NCBI GenBank assembly: GCA_001599755.1
Contig: BCHX01000003.1
Span: 3,259,289 to 3,323,288 of the forward strand
Source: Gliomastix tumulicola
Lineage: Eukaryota; Ascomycota; Sordariomycetes; Hypocreales; Bionectriaceae
DNA: 64,000 nucleotides
Reading direction: 5' to 3'
Shown: piece by piece, positions 63,025 to 64,000 of the stretch
How the letters are laid out: every line of letters starts with the position of its first letter
Numbering within the stretch: the stretch's first letter is position 1
Position numbers and translations under genes: made by a program
Notes under the pieces: model-generated
Seen by the model: the letters and a program-made list of their open reading frames with translations, nothing else
Told to the model about the DNA's origin: nothing
Databases searched by the model: none

Positions 63025-63670
63025 GGCGGGCGCAAAAGCGTTGTGACGTAGAAGTACGATATCGAAGTATCCCTCATGGAAGGCCAAGACAGTGGAGAAG
63101 AGCGCGGCAAGACGAGAATTGACTCATCGTATCGTCAGGGCACGACGAGGTCAAATAATCGATGGGACGACGTTTGGTGAGATGAGGCCCCGATTCGCCA
63201 ATTCACGTGGTTGAATCGAGTTTTCTCCCCTCTCTTCTCTCTGGAGCGGACAAACCCGGGGGGAGCCACCTGAGGCTGCTAGAGGCGAATATCGAATCTT
63301 GTTCTTGGCCTGGGATTGGCCTGCAGGCGTTCCTCTGGAGTCATTAGTGCAAAGCTTTTTAGCTGCAGCCAAGTCTGCCATGCTCGTGACTCCTGTTACG
63401 CGATAAAAACCCAATATATTATTATTGGAAAATGCAGAAAAAGTGGGATCTAGACCAGTTGGAGAACAATAGCTTGCTTGGCTCGGTTCGAAGCGTCTTG
63501 ACTCGGATGCCGTCAATTATCACCGACACAAAAATCAGATCCATCTATATTGACAAGTTCGGGCTGCTTAAGATTACTGGGTAAGCTATGGTCTAGAATA
63601 CGTGTACAGTCAGTCTGCTTTTCCTCTACCAGGCGAAGAACCTCTATATTACACTCCCCCCGGGTGATGC
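63025..63670. other. Intergenic, SPX-RING promoter side and KGD2 3' side
   Basis: This is 646 bp between the start of the SPX-RING gene and the stop of the next minus-strand gene. No coding or RNA feature was recognised. Confidence 0.55.
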
Positions 63671-64000
63671 TTAAAGGAGCATGCGTTGAGGATCCTCGAT
63701 GTACTCCTTGATCTTGACGAGGAACTGGACGGCCTCCCTGCCGTCGAGAAGACGGTGGTCGTACGTCAGGGCGAGGTACATCATGGGACGGGCCTCCACC
63801 TTGCCGTTGACGACGACCGCCCTCTCCTTGATGGCGTGCAGGCCCAGGACAGCGGTCTGGGGCATGTTGATGATGGGTGTGCCCATCAGCGACCCAAAGA
63901 CGCCGCCGTTGCTGATGGTGAAGGTGCCGCCAGCCATGTCCTCAATCGTGAGCTTGTTGTCACGCGCCTTGGCACCGAGCTCGGCGATCGACTTCTCAAT
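63671..64000 (-). CDS. KGD2: 2-oxoglutarate dehydrogenase E2 (dihydrolipoyl succinyltransferase), C-terminal part
   Basis: This is the mitochondrial tricarboxylic-acid-cycle enzyme that moves the succinyl group from E1-bound intermediate to coenzyme A. Only the last 109 codons lie in the window; the rest continues past the right edge. The visible part is the end of the 2-oxoacid dehydrogenase acyltransferase domain: GGTFTISNGGVFGSLMGTPI, PQTAVLGLHAIKERAVV, and the active-site YDHRLLDGREAVQFLVKIKE, in which His is catalytic. The ending IEDPQRMLL is typical of the succinyl- rather than acetyl-transferring enzyme. No intron falls in the visible portion. Confidence 0.94.
   Translation of the reverse strand: MEKSIAELGAKARDNKLTIEDMAGGTFTISNGGVFGSLMGTPIINMPQTAVLGLHAIKERAVVVNGKVEARPMMYLALTYDHRLLDGREAVQFLVKIKEYIEDPQRMLL

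Noticed and set aside
61937..63046. 369-codon plus-strand open frame
   Set aside because: It is antisense to the SPX domain exons; its leucine-rich sequence is a by-product of the coding bias of the real gene, with no family resemblance.
63470..63500. GGTTCGA-like sequence as a tRNA B box
   Set aside because: There is no matching A box or cloverleaf around it; no tRNA was found anywhere in the window by eye.

Overview
The window is nuclear DNA of a filamentous ascomycete (Pezizomycotina, most likely a Sordariomycete). The evidence is short introns of 53-100 nt with CTAAC/CTGAC-like branch sites, a HET-domain gene, SQEL-ending histone H2A, and long AT-rich blocks with the signature of repeat-induced point mutation (RIP). 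It is sharply two-part. Positions 1 to about 35,330 are an AT-rich desert without open genes, followed by a dying HET gene and a second small AT-rich island (37,426-39,257). From about 39,290 to the right edge there is ordinary, GC-balanced, housekeeping DNA.

The AT-rich desert is a graveyard of transposons. CpA and TpG dinucleotides are almost gone, so ATG codons hardly exist. In-frame protein ghosts can still be read: a plus-strand Ty3/gypsy element (gag about 15.1 kb, reverse transcriptase 17.3-17.6 kb, RNase H end 18.2 kb) and a minus-strand one (reverse transcriptase 29.2-29.4 kb, RNase H end 28.6 kb), both with the catalytic YLDD turned into YLNN. There is also a 3.67-kb unit repeated in tandem (19.28-27.13 kb) and several dispersed repeats. 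Eight GC-richer islands of 476-560 bp, plus one fragment, form one family of non-autonomous inverted-repeat transposons. Seven of the eight full copies have perfect 8-bp target duplications cut out of already mutated DNA, so they arrived after the first wave of RIP. The HET gene at 35.7-37.2 kb, just outside the desert, carries stop codons that look like C-to-T and G-to-A changes.

The right part holds ten genes; nine are complete and one is cut by the window edge. In order: an RSC1/RSC2-type bromodomain-BAH chromatin remodeller subunit (+), a family 25 glycosyltransferase (-), a mitochondrial SLC25 carrier (-), the complex I LYR subunit NDUFB9/B22 (+, five small exons), histones H2A (-) and H2B (+) in divergent arrangement, an Sqs1-like R3H/G-patch splicing cofactor (-), the autophagy protease Atg4 (+), the ribosome-biogenesis co-chaperone Jjj1 (-), cystathionine gamma-synthase (+), an SPX-RING protein ending in a CaaX-like motif (-), and the 3' end of the 2-oxoglutarate dehydrogenase E2 gene (-). 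That is eleven complete genes plus the partial one when both histones are counted separately. These are unrelated housekeeping functions with no sign of a metabolic gene cluster. All exon joins were worked out by hand from splice signals, reading frame and family conservation; each finished model adds up to a whole number of codons.
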